NCBI RefSeq assembly: GCF_947492815.1
Contig: NZ_CANLOB010000007.1
Span: 62,001-126,000, forward strand
Direction: 5' to 3'
Source of the DNA: an uncultured Dokdonia sp.
GTDB lineage: Bacteria; Bacteroidota; Bacteroidia; Flavobacteriales; Flavobacteriaceae
Length of the DNA: 64,000 bases
Shown: positions 46,948 to 56,876 of the stretch, one piece after another
How the letters are laid out: each line of letters begins with the position of its first letter
How positions within the stretch are numbered: the stretch's first letter is position 1
The notes under the pieces: generated by a model
What the model was told of the DNA's origin: nothing
The model's database searches: none
The model's input: the letters and a program-made list of their open reading frames with translations, nothing else
Program-made: the position numbers and the translations under genes

Positions 46948-49704
46948 TTAATTTGCAATATTAGGAGACAGCCACTTCTCAGCCATCTCATAATCAATAC
47001 TTTTCCTATTTGCAAAGTCTCGCACCTGATCTTCTTTTATTTTACCTAATCCAAAATAACGCGCTTCTGGGTGTGCAAAATAATATCCACTTACACTGGC
47101 TGCTGGCCACATAGCCAAACTATCTGTAAGAGTCACACCAATACGTTCTTTTACTTGCAATAACTCCCAAATCGTTTCTTTTTCTAAATGATCTGGACAA
47201 GCAGGATATCCTGGTGCTGGACGTATTCCTCTATATTTTTCTTTAATCAATTCTTCGTTTTCCAATACCTCATTTGTAGCATATCCCCAATATTTTGTTC
47301 TTATCTCTTTATGAAGGTATTCTGCAAACGCTTCTGCTAGACGATCTGCCAATGCTTTAATCATAATCGCATTATAGTCATCTAATGCCTCTTCAAACTG
47401 AGCTGCTTTTTGAGCAGTCCCAAATCCTGTAGTCACACAAAAAGCACCTATATAATCTTGTAATCCGCTTTCTTTTGGTGCTATAAAATCAGCCAGTGCT
47501 ATATTAGGTTTTCCTGATGCTTTTTTAGATTGCTGACGCAGCGTTCTGAAAATCCTATCTGTACTCTTAACTCGCCCTTCGACAAGCTCAGGATGACAAT
47601 TAGTAGCGTCTTCTCCTTTTACGTTCTCGACTGTGTTCGAACAAACAAGGATATCATCATCATTTATAGTATTTGCTTCAAAGAGTCCAAAAATAGCTTT
47701 GGCAGTAAGCCATTTTTCTTTAAAAATCTGCTGAAGCATTTCTTGTGCATCAGCAAACAATTCTGTAGCTTGTTTTCCTACAATTTCATCGGTAAGAATA
47801 TTTGGATATCTACCATACAAATCCCAACTTCTAAAAAACGGACTCCAATCGATATAATCTTCTAGTTTTTGAAGATCAATATCTTCCAGTACTTGAATAC
47901 CTAATTCTTTTGGCTTTACAATATCCTCAGATTTCCAATTGATCGTATATTTATTAGCTCTCGCCTCTTCAATAGACAAATACTCTTTAATGCGTTGGCG
48001 TGAATTAAAGCTTTCGCGAAAGCGTATATATTCTTCTTTTAAATCACTTTTAAAAGTGGTTTTGGTTTCCTTTTGTAATAGATCACCTACCACTGTTACG
48101 GCACGTGATGCGTCATTTACATGCACTACTGCATTTTTATATTCAGGATCAATCTTTACAGCAGTATGTGCTTTACTAGTAGTAGCTCCGCCTATTAAAA
48201 TTGGAATTTCAATGTCTTGACGTTGTAGCTCTTTAGCTAGGTACACCATCTCATCTAGAGAGGGAGTAATCAAACCGCTTAATCCTATAATATCTACATC
48301 ATTTTCTAATGCTGAGGCAATTATTTTTTCTGGCGGCACCATGACCCCTAAATCAATAATTTCATAATTATTACAGGCTAAGACCACAGAAACAATATTT
48401 TTTCCAATGTCATGAACATCTCCCTTAACTGTTGCCATTAATACTTTTCCTGCACTTTGACTTTCTCCCGACGTTCCGTTTTTAAGTTTTTCTTCTTCAA
48501 TATATGGTAAAAGGTACGCTACTGCTTTTTTCATCACTCTAGCGCTTTTTACAACTTGAGGCAAGAACATTTTTCCACTTCCAAAAAGGTCTCCCACTAC
48601 ATTCATCCCTGTCATTAGATGACCTTCTATTACTTGAATTGGCGCTGTAACTGATAGGCGTGCTTGTTCTACATCTTCTACGATGTATTTATCAATTCCT
48701 TTGACTAAAGCTCTTGTAATTCTACTTTGAATATCTCCTTCTCTCCAAGCTTCAGTTTCTTTTTCAACAATAGCTTTTTGCCCAACTGTTTCGGCAAAAT
48801 CTAATAAACGTTCGGTGGCATCATCACGTCTATTGAGAATAACATCTTCTACATGCTCTAATAAGTCTTTTGGAATATCATCATACACTTCTAGCATGGA
48901 TGGATTTACGATTCCCATATTCATACCTGCTTCAATAGCATGATACAGAAATACAGAATGCATGGCTTCCCGTACAGTGTTATTTCCGCGAAAGCTAAAA
49001 GAAACATTACTTACTCCTCCACTCACACTACAGTGTGGCAAATTTTTACGCACCCATCGAGTTCCTTCTATAAAATCTATCGCATTGAGTTTATGTTCAT
49101 CCATTCCTGTAGCCACAGGAAATATATTCAGATCAAAAATGATATCTTCTGGAGCGAAGTTTACTTCGTTTACTAGTATATCATAAGATCGCTTAGCAAT
49201 TTCTACACGTCGTTCATAGGTATCTGCTTGTCCTACTTCATCAAATGCCATCACAATCACAGCAGCACCATATCTTTTGATACGTTTTGCTTGTTGCTTG
49301 AATTCTTCCTCACCTTCTTTAAGACTAATAGAATTTACGACACATTTACCTTGCACCACTTGAAGACCTGCTTCTATAATCTCCCATTTAGAGCTATCAA
49401 TCATGATAGGTACGCGTGCAATATCGGGTTCGGCGATAACCAAGTTTAAAAAACGAACCATGGCTTCTTTTCCATCAATAAGGCCATCGTCCATATTGAT
49501 ATCTATAATCTGCGCACCATTTTCTACTTGTTCTCTCGCCACCGCTAAAGCTTCGTCAAATTTTTCTTCTTTTACGAGACGTAAAAACTTTCTTGAACCT
49601 GCTACATTGGTACGTTCGCCAACGTTTATAAAGTTACTTTCTGGTGTAATTATTAAAGGTTCTAGACCTGATAATTTTAGATATCTTGGGGCTTCTTTTG
49701 TCAT
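46948..49704 (-). CDS. metH: Methionine synthase, cobalamin-dependent, folate/B12/activation part
   Basis: 918 aa from the ATG at 49704 (overlapping the upstream ORF by 4 bp, ATGA). Pterin domain near residues 20-270 ([21 protein letters not shown]), cobalamin domain with the His ligand in GDVHDIGKN near 410, and the C-terminal SAM-binding reactivation domain ([15 protein letters not shown]). Between DDILVCSN and RTLRQQ the protein carries about 25 extra residues, including [13 protein letters not shown], encoded by a dispersed DNA repeat (47561-47642). The palindrome at 48010-48024 is read as RFRES. The two-ORF form is normal for this lineage. Confidence 0.93.
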   Translation of the reverse strand: MTKEAPRYLKLSGLEPLIITPESNFINVGERTNVAGSRKFLRLVKEEKFDEALAVAREQVENGAQIIDINMDDGLIDGKEAMVRFLNLVIAEPDIARVPIMIDSSKWEIIEAGLQVVQGKCVVNSISLKEGEEEFKQQAKRIKRYGAAVIVMAFDEVGQADTYERRVEIAKRSYDILVNEVNFAPEDIIFDLNIFPVATGMDEHKLNAIDFIEGTRWVRKNLPHCSVSGGVSNVSFSFRGNNTVREAMHSVFLYHAIEAGMNMGIVNPSMLEVYDDIPKDLLEHVEDVILNRRDDATERLLDFAETVGQKAIVEKETEAWREGDIQSRITRALVKGIDKYIVEDVEQARLSVTAPIQVIEGHLMTGMNVVGDLFGSGKMFLPQVVKSARVMKKAVAYLLPYIEEEKLKNGTSGESQSAGKVLMATVKGDVHDIGKNIVSVVLACNNYEIIDLGVMVPPEKIIASALENDVDIIGLSGLITPSLDEMVYLAKELQRQDIEIPILIGGATTSKAHTAVKIDPEYKNAVVHVNDASRAVTVVGDLLQKETKTTFKSDLKEEYIRFRESFNSRQRIKEYLSIEEARANKYTINWKSEDIVKPKELGIQVLEDIDLQKLEDYIDWSPFFRSWDLYGRYPNILTDEIVGKQATELFADAQEMLQQIFKEKWLTAKAIFGLFEANTINDDDILVCSNTVENVKGEDATNCHPELVEGRVKSTDRIFRTLRQQSKKASGKPNIALADFIAPKESGLQDYIGAFCVTTGFGTAQKAAQFEEALDDYNAIMIKALADRLAEAFAEYLHKEIRTKYWGYATNEVLENEELIKEKYRGIRPAPGYPACPDHLEKETIWELLQVKERIGVTLTDSLAMWPAASVSGYYFAHPEARYFGLGKIKEDQVRDFANRKSIDYEMAEKWLSPNIAN
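47561..47642 (-). repeat. Dispersed repeat inserted in frame in metH
   Basis: It contains CTTCGACAAGCTCAGGATGA, one of the commonest bacterial dispersed repeats (encoding CHPELVEG), and TTCTCGACTGTGTTCGAAC. Its length keeps the frame open. Confidence 0.75.
48010..48024. repeat. GCTTTCGCGAAAGCG palindrome inside metH
   Basis: An exact copy read as RFRES, the third possible frame. Confidence 0.95.
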
Positions 49705-50696
49705 ATCGTTACAGATCTTGGGGTTACTCCTTCTACGATATTGGCAATTGCTTTGATATGTGCTGGGGTTGTGCCGCAGCATCCGCCTACAATATTTACA
49801 AGGTTTTTATCTACATAACTTTTGATTTGAACAGCCATTTCTTCAGGCGTTTCATCATACTCTCCAAAAGCATTAGGCAATCCTGCATTAGGATGCGCAG
49901 ATATTCCTGCTTGTGTTCTAGAAGCAATAGCTTCTAAATGAGGTTGTAATTGTTTGGCTCCTAACGCACAGTTAAACCCTACAGAAAGCAATGGGATATG
50001 TTGAATAGAGATTAGAAATGCTTCGGCAGTTTGTCCTGATAATGTTCTTCCTGATGCATCTGTAATAGTTCCACTAATCATCACAGGAATATCACTTTCT
50101 CGTTCTTCTTTGACTTCTTCTATAGCAAAGAGTGCTGCTTTAGCATTCAAGGTATCAAATACTGTTTCTACTAATAGTATATCTACACCGCCATCTATAA
50201 GAGCTTCTACTTGTTGTTTGTAGGCAACACGTAATTCATCAAAAGAAATAGCACGATATCCTGGGTCATTGACATCTGGAGACATACTTGCTGTCTTGTT
50301 CGTTGGTCCGATACTTCCGGCTACAAATCGCGGTTTATGAGGTTCTTTATCTGTGAAGGATTGTGCGACTTCTTTGGCAATTTTCGCGGAAGCGTAATTC
50401 AAATCATAGACTATATCTTCCAACTCATAATCTGCCATGGCAATGGTAGTACCAGAAAAGGTATTGGTTTCTACAATATCTGCCCCGGCTTCAAAATATT
50501 TACGATGTACTTCTGCAATTGCATGGGGTTGTGTAATACTTAATAAATCATTATTTCCTTTAAGAGGAATATGAAAATCTTTAAAACGATCTCCTCTAAA
50601 ATCTTCTTCAGAAAATTGATAGGCTTGCAACATAGTTCCCATCGCACCATCTAGCACAAGGATACGCTCTTTTAAAGCTTTATATATTATATTCAT
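49701..50696 (-). CDS. metH: Methionine synthase, homocysteine S-methyltransferase part
   Basis: 331 aa. Corresponds to the N-terminal domain of long Met[13 protein letters not shown] start, the zinc cysteines in GFNCALG and [11 protein letters not shown]. Together with the downstream ORF it makes complete MetH. First gene after a SAM-I riboswitch. TACGCTTCCGCGAAAATT near 50381-50396 is perhaps a decayed palindrome (YASAKI in the protein). Confidence 0.95.
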   Translation of the reverse strand: MNIIYKALKERILVLDGAMGTMLQAYQFSEEDFRGDRFKDFHIPLKGNNDLLSITQPHAIAEVHRKYFEAGADIVETNTFSGTTIAMADYELEDIVYDLNYASAKIAKEVAQSFTDKEPHKPRFVAGSIGPTNKTASMSPDVNDPGYRAISFDELRVAYKQQVEALIDGGVDILLVETVFDTLNAKAALFAIEEVKEERESDIPVMISGTITDASGRTLSGQTAEAFLISIQHIPLLSVGFNCALGAKQLQPHLEAIASRTQAGISAHPNAGLPNAFGEYDETPEEMAVQIKSYVDKNLVNIVGGCCGTTPAHIKAIANIVEGVTPRSVTI

Positions 50697-50819
50697 TTTT
50701 CTTTTCTAATCAATCTCTGCGCAAAAATTATCAAAAAGAATGTAGGCCTGTAGTTTTATTATACTACAGTTACGTTTATTATATCAAGAATGGATATGGA
50801 TTTAGAAACCATTGTTTGG
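50697..50819 (-). other. Leader between the SAM riboswitch and metH
   Basis: 123 bp. Contains a short hairpin (CTGTAG...CTACAG on the - strand, around 50748-50769) with no T-run; it may be part of the expression platform that responds to the riboswitch. No ORF. Confidence 0.4.
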
Positions 50820-50919
50820 GTTATCTATTCCTACTATAGGATAGAATGTAGCACCTTCTTTCAAGAGAAAGGGTTGCTAAGGTTTCACAGGGTCTAATCC
50901 CTCCACCTTTCTTGATAAC
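50820..50919 (-). promoter_or_regulatory. SAM-I (S-box) riboswitch
   Basis: On the - strand the sequence runs GTTATCAAGAAAGGTGGAGG, then GATTAGACCC and TGTGAAACCTTAGCAACC, with AGGTGCTACATTC downstream and GATAAC at the end. This is the S-box consensus: P1 closed by GTTATC/GATAAC, the GGTGGAGGGA and GCAACC internal loops and the AAGGTGCT segment. It binds S-adenosylmethionine and shuts off the genes below, here metH and probably metF. Confidence 0.93.
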
Positions 50920-50949
50920 TTTTCAAAATGCACTGAACTTTTATTCCTG

Positions 50950-50981
50950 CAAATATTGCGATTCAAAATTGGAATACACAA
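50950..50981 (-). promoter_or_regulatory. Probable promoter of the SAM-riboswitch transcript
   Basis: On the - strand a TTG (50979-50981) is followed after 21 bases by AATATTTG (50950-50957), one mismatch from TAnnTTTG, and then the riboswitch 30 bases later. Confidence 0.45.
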
Positions 50982-51207
50982 ACTTTATGTGATATATTTT
51001 CTGTAAAATTAAACATAATCCTGTTTTATAGATAATTTTTCTATGAAACAACTTTATTTAAGAAAATTATTCAAAGAGATATTCTTTGTCATGTTAGTTA
51101 ATTAATTTAAGGTTTTACAACCTTCACTTTAAAGGTTATTGAGCCCTGACATATCCTATGATTTCATAGTTTATTTGCATTGTTATTAATGTAAACAATT
51201 AGAAATC

Positions 51208-51393
51208 ATGAAAAAAAAGAAGATCAGAAAACTACTTTTCAGAAAAGAGATGATATCACGTTTAGAACTTAGAATTGCTCGAGCAGAACGTTTATTAAAG
51301 ATCAAACCTACAGAGCTAGAACATACTTGCTTCCCTGCAGAATGCAATATAGACTCTCAGGTATCATGTCATGTTTGTTATAAGAAAAAATAA
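51208..51393 (+). CDS. Lanthipeptide-like precursor peptide (orphan)
   Basis: 61 aa. The leader MKKKKIRKLLFRKEMISRLE has the spacing of Bacteroidota class I lanthipeptide leaders (basic start, then hydrophobic-basic-KE-hydrophobic-S-x-L). The C-terminal third, ELEHTCFPAECNIDSQVSCH followed by VCYKKK, has four Cys and several Ser/Thr, as in a modified core. No LanB, LanC or transporter gene is near. The call rests on sequence pattern only. The stretch upstream (50990-51207) has a small hairpin (AAGGTT/AACCTT, about 51110-51126) but no clear promoter. Confidence 0.45.
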   Translation: MKKKKIRKLLFRKEMISRLELRIARAERLLKIKPTELEHTCFPAECNIDSQVSCHVCYKKK

Positions 51394-51407
51394 TATCGGA
51401 TGATAAA

Positions 51408-52175
51408 TTAAAACGAGCTTTGTATTGCTTCATAATACTGACTAGCAACTTTTTGCGCCCCTGATTGATTATAATGTACCTCATCTGCATAATCTTCATC
51501 AGTTAAAATGGTAGACATATCTACCGCAATAACCCTAGATTGTGATGTGGTTCTAATAATTGCTAGATTAGAAATAGCTTCATTAAAAGCGTCATATTCA
51601 GATTGATTCATAGCATTACTTTCTTGGAAACTAGAAGTACCAGGGGCTATTTTTTCTATGAAAATTGTTGTAGTGCTATTAGTTGCTTGTAATTTATCAA
51701 TCATATGATTTAGATTCTGTATAGCAGTACCTGCAGAAATTCCTTGTATTAAATCATTTCCTCCAATACCAAGTAGCACTATATTTCCTACTACGCTTGG
51801 GTTATTAGTAAGCAACGTATCCAATCTTACTAGAGCTTCATCTATTCGATCACCACTCTTACCCTCATGTTGTGTATCAAACTGAGTTTCTTGAAAATCT
51901 GGATAAACTCTTTGGTCAATTCTACTTCCAAAAAAATCTACAACACTGTTATCATTTTTTAAAAGTTTCCACAATTCATATCTGTAACTTACAAAGTCTG
52001 TTTCGTGTCCTTCTACTCTAGAATCACCAATTGACAATATTTGAAAAGATTGTATTCTTTCAGGAAGTTCATCATCACTATTCGTACATCCTACAACAGT
52101 AAAAATGGCAATTAATAAAAGGAAATAATTTAGAGATTGTAAAGGTGTTACCTTTCTTTGAAACCATGTATTCAT
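51408..52175 (-). CDS. SGNH/GDSL hydrolase lipoprotein
   Basis: About 255 aa from the ATG at 52175. Lipobox VVGC, then the SGNH blocks: nucleophile in LSIGDSRVEG, GGND (IGGNDLI) and the catalytic Asp-His in DEVHYNQSG. An exported esterase or deacetylase of unknown substrate. Upstream, TTCTACACTAACT is present twice (52186 and 52237), possibly an operator. Confidence 0.85.
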   Translation of the reverse strand: MNTWFQRKVTPLQSLNYFLLLIAIFTVVGCTNSDDELPERIQSFQILSIGDSRVEGHETDFVSYRYELWKLLKNDNSVVDFFGSRIDQRVYPDFQETQFDTQHEGKSGDRIDEALVRLDTLLTNNPSVVGNIVLLGIGGNDLIQGISAGTAIQNLNHMIDKLQATNSTTTIFIEKIAPGTSSFQESNAMNQSEYDAFNEAISNLAIIRTTSQSRVIAVDMSTILTDEDYADEVHYNQSGAQKVASQYYEAIQSSF

Positions 52176-52181
52176 TAGCAA

Positions 52182-52431
52182 TAAATTCTACACTAACTTT
52201 TTATGTTTATAGTTAGCTGTATCAACAAAATAATATTCTACACTAACTCCAGAAGAAATTAGTATCTTAATATATATCAAGTGTTTACAAAGGAATACTA
52301 TATAAATTATGCACGTATAATTTTTGCATCTATTTTTTGTAGCATAATCATTATCGCACCACTGATAATATTATGTGCAAATATTATACTTGGAATCGAA
52401 ATATCCAAGTAATTTCTGACAAATTTGACTC
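52182..52431. other. Intergenic region between cysM and the SGNH gene
   Basis: 250 bp. A 14-bp direct repeat ATTCTACACTAACT at 52185-52198 and 52236-52249; otherwise AT-rich with no RNA or ORF. Confidence 0.4.
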
Positions 52432-53322
52432 TTATAAATTATAGATTCCAGAAGAGAGATATCGATCTCCTCGATCACAAATAATAGCCACAATTACTCC
52501 TTTATCTATTTGTGCTGCAACCTTTAAAGCAACTGCTACTGAGCCTCCACTACTCATTCCTGCAAAAATACCTTCTTCCCTAGCGAGTCGTTGAGTCATT
52601 GCTGTCGCTTCTTTTTGGCTTACTTCTATCACTTGATCTACTTTACTACGGTCAAAAATACTAGGCACATATTCTGGGGACCATTTACGAATTCCAGGAA
52701 TTCTAGAACCATCGGTAGGCTGACCTCCTACAATCGTAATGTCAGAGTTTTTTTCTTTAAGATATGTAGAAGTTCCCATGATCGTTCCCGTGGTTCCCAT
52801 GGCTGAAACGAAATGTGTTATTTTACCCTGTGTAGCTTTCCATATTTCAGGCCCTGTCGTTGCATAATGTGCTTTCCAATTATCATCATTTCCAAATTGA
52901 TTCAGCATATAATACCCTTTTTCATCTCGGTATTGATTTGCCACATCTCTAGATCCTTCAATACCTCTATCTCCTCCTGTAAGTACTATCTCTGCACCAT
53001 AAGCCGCCATGGTTTGCACACGTTCTCCTGTGGCTGTTTCTGGCATGACTAAAGTAATTTTCAAATCTAATACAGACGCTACCATGGCCAATGCGATTCC
53101 TGTATTTCCACTCGTTGCTTCAACCAAATGATCGCCCTTTTTAATATCACCACGCTCTAACGCTTTTGAAATCATATTAAAAGCAGCTCTATCTTTTACA
53201 CTTCCTCCAGGATTGTTTCCTTCTAATTTTAAAAAAAGTTCTACTCCTTCTTTTTGTAATAATCGTTGCGGTGCTACTAATGGCGTATTTCCTATTTGCC
53301 CTGTAATGGGATTAACTTGCAT
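52432..53322 (-). CDS. cysM: Cysteine synthase B
   Basis: 296 aa, a PLP enzyme that joins sulfide with O-acetylserine. PLP Lys43 in NNPGGSVKDRAAF, the phosphate loop GTTGT and SGGS near the end. The NPG-G-SVKDR form and the IVGGQPTDGSRIPGIR segment favour the CysM group. Last gene of the sulfate operon; overlaps epsC by 11 bp. Confidence 0.94.
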   Translation of the reverse strand: MQVNPITGQIGNTPLVAPQRLLQKEGVELFLKLEGNNPGGSVKDRAAFNMISKALERGDIKKGDHLVEATSGNTGIALAMVASVLDLKITLVMPETATGERVQTMAAYGAEIVLTGGDRGIEGSRDVANQYRDEKGYYMLNQFGNDDNWKAHYATTGPEIWKATQGKITHFVSAMGTTGTIMGTSTYLKEKNSDITIVGGQPTDGSRIPGIRKWSPEYVPSIFDRSKVDQVIEVSQKEATAMTQRLAREEGIFAGMSSGGSVAVALKVAAQIDKGVIVAIICDRGDRYLSSGIYNL

Positions 53323-54064
53323 AACTGTTTCTAATTTTTGTTTTAATGGAGCTTTGATGACTTACAATAGTATTAGGAGGTATCGATTCTGCGATCCAAA
53401 CATTAGCCCCAATAATACTATTTTCTCCTATCACAATATCACCTCCTAAAATGGTAGCATTTGCATAAATAGTCACATTATTCTCTATTGTAGGATGTCT
53501 TTTTGTATTTGCCAATTCCTTACTTACCTGAACACCTCCAAGTGTTACACCTTGATAAATAGACACATGATTTTTAATCACAGAGGTTTGTCCTATCACA
53601 ATACCTGTAGCATGATCTATAAAAAAAGACTCTCCTATTTGAGCACCGGGATGAATATCTGTTCCTGTTACGCCGTGTGCATATTCACTCATCATACGCG
53701 GTAAGATTTGTACGCCCATATTTAATAAAACATGGCTCATTCTATAAATAGCAATCGCATAAAAACCTGGATATGCTAAGTATACTTCTTTGATGCTTGT
53801 CGCTGCTGGATCTTTATCATAAGCAGCTTGCGCATCTAGTGCTAATTTTTTATGAATTTCAGGAAACTGTCGTATAAACTCATACCATATATTTTGAGTA
53901 TTTGCGTAATCTAATTGTTTGAGGATTTCAACAAATTGTTTTTTAATTTTCTGCGATTGTTCACTTTCTACATTTGTAATTTCATACAAACTATAAAATA
54001 ATTCTTTTGTAAATGCTTCTACTTTACATTTCAGTCGGAGTGGCCAATTGGGTGTTGAATCCAT
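53312..54064 (-). CDS. epsC: Serine O-acetyltransferase
   Basis: 250 aa. Makes O-acetylserine for the cysteine synthase encoded next. The left-handed beta-helix hexapeptide repeats are clear from about residue 150 (IGQTSVIKNHVSIYQGVTLGG, KRHPTIENNVTIYANATILGG). The usual catalytic His and Asp are in FFIDHATGIVIG. It is longer at the N-terminus than CysE, as is EpsC. Confidence 0.93.
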   Translation of the reverse strand: MDSTPNWPLRLKCKVEAFTKELFYSLYEITNVESEQSQKIKKQFVEILKQLDYANTQNIWYEFIRQFPEIHKKLALDAQAAYDKDPAATSIKEVYLAYPGFYAIAIYRMSHVLLNMGVQILPRMMSEYAHGVTGTDIHPGAQIGESFFIDHATGIVIGQTSVIKNHVSIYQGVTLGGVQVSKELANTKRHPTIENNVTIYANATILGGDIVIGENSIIGANVWIAESIPPNTIVSHQSSIKTKIRNSYAS

Positions 54065-54075
54065 GTGTATGTCTT

Positions 54076-54405
54076 TTATACTTCTTGAGCTATTGTTAGT
54101 TTTAATCCATTGAGTTGTTCTGTGATAGGTATCTGACAGCTTAATCTACTATTTTCTTGTACGTGAAATGCTTCTGCTAGCATCGCATCTTCATCGTATT
54201 CCATCTCATTAAGTTGATGATCTGACGTAATATAACATTGGCAGGAAGCACACATTGCCATACCACCACAAACACCAATGGTGCCTTCTGGAGCTAATTC
54301 GTAGGAACGAACTACCTCCATCAGATTCATTGCCATATCTGTGGGTGCCAAGACTTCGTGTTGCACACCTTCTCTATCTGTGATATATACGGTTACATCT
54401 TGCAT
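54076..54405 (-). CDS. 2Fe-2S ferredoxin
   Basis: 109 aa, adrenodoxin-type. Cysteines in GVCGGMAMCASCQCYI and SRLSCQI bind the cluster. With the adjacent reductase it probably passes electrons from NADPH to the sulfite reductase. 12 bp after the reductase gene. Confidence 0.88.
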   Translation of the reverse strand: MQDVTVYITDREGVQHEVLAPTDMAMNLMEVVRSYELAPEGTIGVCGGMAMCASCQCYITSDHQLNEMEYDEDAMLAEAFHVQENSRLSCQIPITEQLNGLKLTIAQEV

Positions 54406-54417
54406 ATCTCGAATCTC

Positions 54418-55473
54418 TTAGACGATCGCTTTTACAATAGCTTTCGGTGCTTGCTTTTTTGTTCCATCAAATCCTTCTACACCACCAACAGTTGTGTACT
54501 TCATGACATATTTTTTATCTGGAAAAATACGCTTATAAGCACTTTGACACATTAATGTTGCTTCGTGAAAACCACAAAGAATCAACTTTAATTTACCTGG
54601 ATAGGTATTTACATCTCCAATCGCATAAATTCCAGGAATATTGGTTTGATAATCTAGTGTATTATCTACTTTGATGGCATTTTTTTCTATTTCCAATCCC
54701 CAGTCTCCAATAGGGCCTAATTTTGGCGAAAGCCCAAATAACGGAATAAAATGATCGGTATCTACAATAAATGGATCTTCTCCTTTCTTCTCAACAGCTA
54801 CTCCTGTTACCTGTTCTTCTCCTAGGATTCCTTTTACTTCTGCAGGCGTAATCAAATTAATCTTACCAAGATTTTTTAATTCTTGTACTTTCTCTACAGA
54901 GTCCAACGCTCCTCTAAACTCATTACGTCTATGTATTAATGTCACCTCACTTGCTACATCTGCTAGGAAGATACTCCAATCTAATGCCGAGTCACCTCCC
55001 CCTGCAATGACTACTCGTTTATCACGATAAACTTCTGGGTCTTTAATAATATACTCGACCCCATTATCTTCAAATTTAGAAAGCTCTTCTAACTGTGGTT
55101 TACGAGGCTCAAAACTCCCTAATCCACCTGCAATAGCAACGATAGGCGCATGATGTTTTGTTCCTTTATTTGTTGTCACTATAAAAGAACCGTCTTCTAA
55201 TTTTGTAATGGTTTCTGCTCGCTCTCCTAAAGTAAATGATGGTTCAAAAGGCTCAATTTGTTTCATAAGATTATCTACCAAATCACCTGCTAATACATCT
55301 GGAAAACCAGGAATATCATAGATAGGTTTTTTAGGATAAATCTCTGCACATTGACCTCCTGGAATAGGCAATGCATCTATAAGGTGGCATTTTAATTTTA
55401 ATAGTCCCGCTTCAAAAACAGTAAATAGTCCTGTAGGACCGGCTCCAATTATTAATATATCTGTTGTAATCAT
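54418..55473 (-). CDS. Thioredoxin-reductase-type ferredoxin-NADP reductase
   Basis: 351 aa. FAD motif GAGPTGLFTVFE at residues 9-20 and NADPH motif VVIAGGGDSALDW at about 153-165; no redox CxxC, which separates it from thioredoxin reductase and places it with FNR type 2. The C-terminal extension (VEGFDGTKKQ) is typical. It would reduce the adjacent ferredoxin. Confidence 0.9.
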   Translation of the reverse strand: MITTDILIIGAGPTGLFTVFEAGLLKLKCHLIDALPIPGGQCAEIYPKKPIYDIPGFPDVLAGDLVDNLMKQIEPFEPSFTLGERAETITKLEDGSFIVTTNKGTKHHAPIVAIAGGLGSFEPRKPQLEELSKFEDNGVEYIIKDPEVYRDKRVVIAGGGDSALDWSIFLADVASEVTLIHRRNEFRGALDSVEKVQELKNLGKINLITPAEVKGILGEEQVTGVAVEKKGEDPFIVDTDHFIPLFGLSPKLGPIGDWGLEIEKNAIKVDNTLDYQTNIPGIYAIGDVNTYPGKLKLILCGFHEATLMCQSAYKRIFPDKKYVMKYTTVGGVEGFDGTKKQAPKAIVKAIV

Positions 55474-55478
55474 TTCTT

Positions 55479-56093
55479 TTAAGCTTCTTTTTTTTCTACT
55501 AATCCTTTGGTAAACTCATTTAAGGTTTCGACTTTTTCTTCAAAATCTCCTTTAATGGTCTTTCTATATTCATTTAAATTTTGAACCAGATCATCTACTT
55601 TATCTGGTATTACTTCTTCAAAAAACTGACGTAATCGTTTGGCTGTTGTGGGAGATTGACCATTGGTAGAAATGGCTATTTTCACATGTCCTTTGGTCAC
55701 AATACCTCCCATATAAAAATCACAATATGGTGGATTATCAGCTACATTTACCAGTTTATCTCGCTTCCTACAATGATTATATACTTTGATGTTTACTTTG
55801 GGCTTATCTGTTGTGGCTATAACAATGTGTTTTCCTTTTAGCAACTTCTTTTTATACTTTCCATGAAGCATGGTCACTTGATGTTTTTCGGCAAGCTTAA
55901 TTGTTTCTTCTCTATACATTGGAGAGATCATTGTTACTTTTGCATCTGGACTTGATTTCAATAAAAATCGCAACTTTTCTTCTGCTACATTTCCACCACC
56001 TACAATAAGCACATGAAGATTTCGCACTTTTAAAAAAACAGGATATAAGGTATTGCGTTGCTCCCCAACTGGAGTGGTTTGTGAACTATGCAT
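55479..56093 (-). CDS. Precorrin-2 dehydrogenase / sirohydrochlorin ferrochelatase type
   Basis: 204 aa from the ATG at 56093 (longer ORF extends into cobA and is less likely). The NAD-binding fold YPVFLKVRNLHVLIVGGGNVAEEK is typical of the CysG N-domain or Met8/SirC group. Converts the CobA product toward siroheme, the cofactor of the sulfite reductase upstream. Overlaps cobA by 8 bp. Confidence 0.9.
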   Translation of the reverse strand: MHSSQTTPVGEQRNTLYPVFLKVRNLHVLIVGGGNVAEEKLRFLLKSSPDAKVTMISPMYREETIKLAEKHQVTMLHGKYKKKLLKGKHIVIATTDKPKVNIKVYNHCRKRDKLVNVADNPPYCDFYMGGIVTKGHVKIAISTNGQSPTTAKRLRQFFEEVIPDKVDDLVQNLNEYRKTIKGDFEEKVETLNEFTKGLVEKKEA

Positions 56094-56868
56094 AACGTAG
56101 CTGCTTTTGAGGTAATTCTTTTTCTTGAATTGTGGCAATTCTTTCAGACAATATGCTTCTATTTTCCACTACTTTTCCAATTACAATAATGGCAGGAGAT
56201 GTGAGCTTTTTCTCTGCGACTACTTTTTCAATAGTTTCGATGGTACCAAAGCCAGTTTTCTCATCATCTCGTGTTCCATTTTGGATAATGGCTACGGGTA
56301 TTTTTTCTTTACCCGCTTTCGCGAAAGCGGATACAATCTCACCCAATTTGCTCATTCCCATTAAGATGGCAACCGTTGCATTGGATTGTGCTGCTAGCGC
56401 AACATCTGTAGACATTTTATGGGACTTTGTTGTTCCGGTAATTACCCAAAAACTTTCTGCACTCCCGCGTTTAGTTAATGGGATTCCTTGATAAGCAGGC
56501 ACTGCTAAAGCAGAAGAAATACCTGGCACCATTGCTGTTTCTATAGAGTATTCACTAACAACATCTAGCTCTTCCGCTCCTCTTCCAAAAACAAAAGGAT
56601 CACCGCCTTTTAAACGCACCACATGACCGTGACTAAAAGCTCTACTAATGATCAAATCATTAATTTGTTCTTGCTGGTAGACATAACATCCTTTACGCTT
56701 CCCTACAAAAATCTTTTCGGCATTGGGAGCATAGTCTAGCAGTACTGGATTTACCAATGCATCATAGAGCACTACATCTGCCGTAGCAAGTGTCTTAATT
56801 GCTTTGATGGTGATTAAATCAGGATCTCCTGGTCCTGCACCAACCACTGTTAATTTTGCTTGTTTCAT
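56086..56868 (-). CDS. cobA: Uroporphyrinogen-III C-methyltransferase
   Basis: 260 aa, SAM-dependent, makes precorrin-2. VGAGPGDPDLITIKA near the start, ALVNPVLLDYAP, VVRLKGGDPFVFGRGAEE and VPGISSALAVPAYQGIPLT are signature blocks. The palindrome at 56314-56329 encodes AFAKA (VSAFAKAGKEKIPV), a loop region. 8 bp after the sulfite reductase gene. Confidence 0.95.
   Translation of the reverse strand: MKQAKLTVVGAGPGDPDLITIKAIKTLATADVVLYDALVNPVLLDYAPNAEKIFVGKRKGCYVYQQEQINDLIISRAFSHGHVVRLKGGDPFVFGRGAEELDVVSEYSIETAMVPGISSALAVPAYQGIPLTKRGSAESFWVITGTTKSHKMSTDVALAAQSNATVAILMGMSKLGEIVSAFAKAGKEKIPVAIIQNGTRDDEKTGFGTIETIEKVVAEKKLTSPAIIVIGKVVENRSILSERIATIQEKELPQKQLRYA
56314..56329. repeat. CGCTTTCGCGAAAGCG palindrome inside cobA
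   Basis: An exact 16-bp copy read as AFAKA. Confidence 0.95.
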
Positions 56869-56876
56869 ACTCCTAG

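Noticed and set aside
48985..49000. TTTCCGCGAAAGC in metH as another palindrome copy
   Set aside because: It encodes SFSFRGN, which is conserved in MetH of unrelated bacteria, so it is not an insertion.
46948..50696. metH broken by a frameshift into two ORFs
   Set aside because: The ORFs overlap by ATGA with full domain borders on both sides, and the two-ORF form is the normal state in this group.
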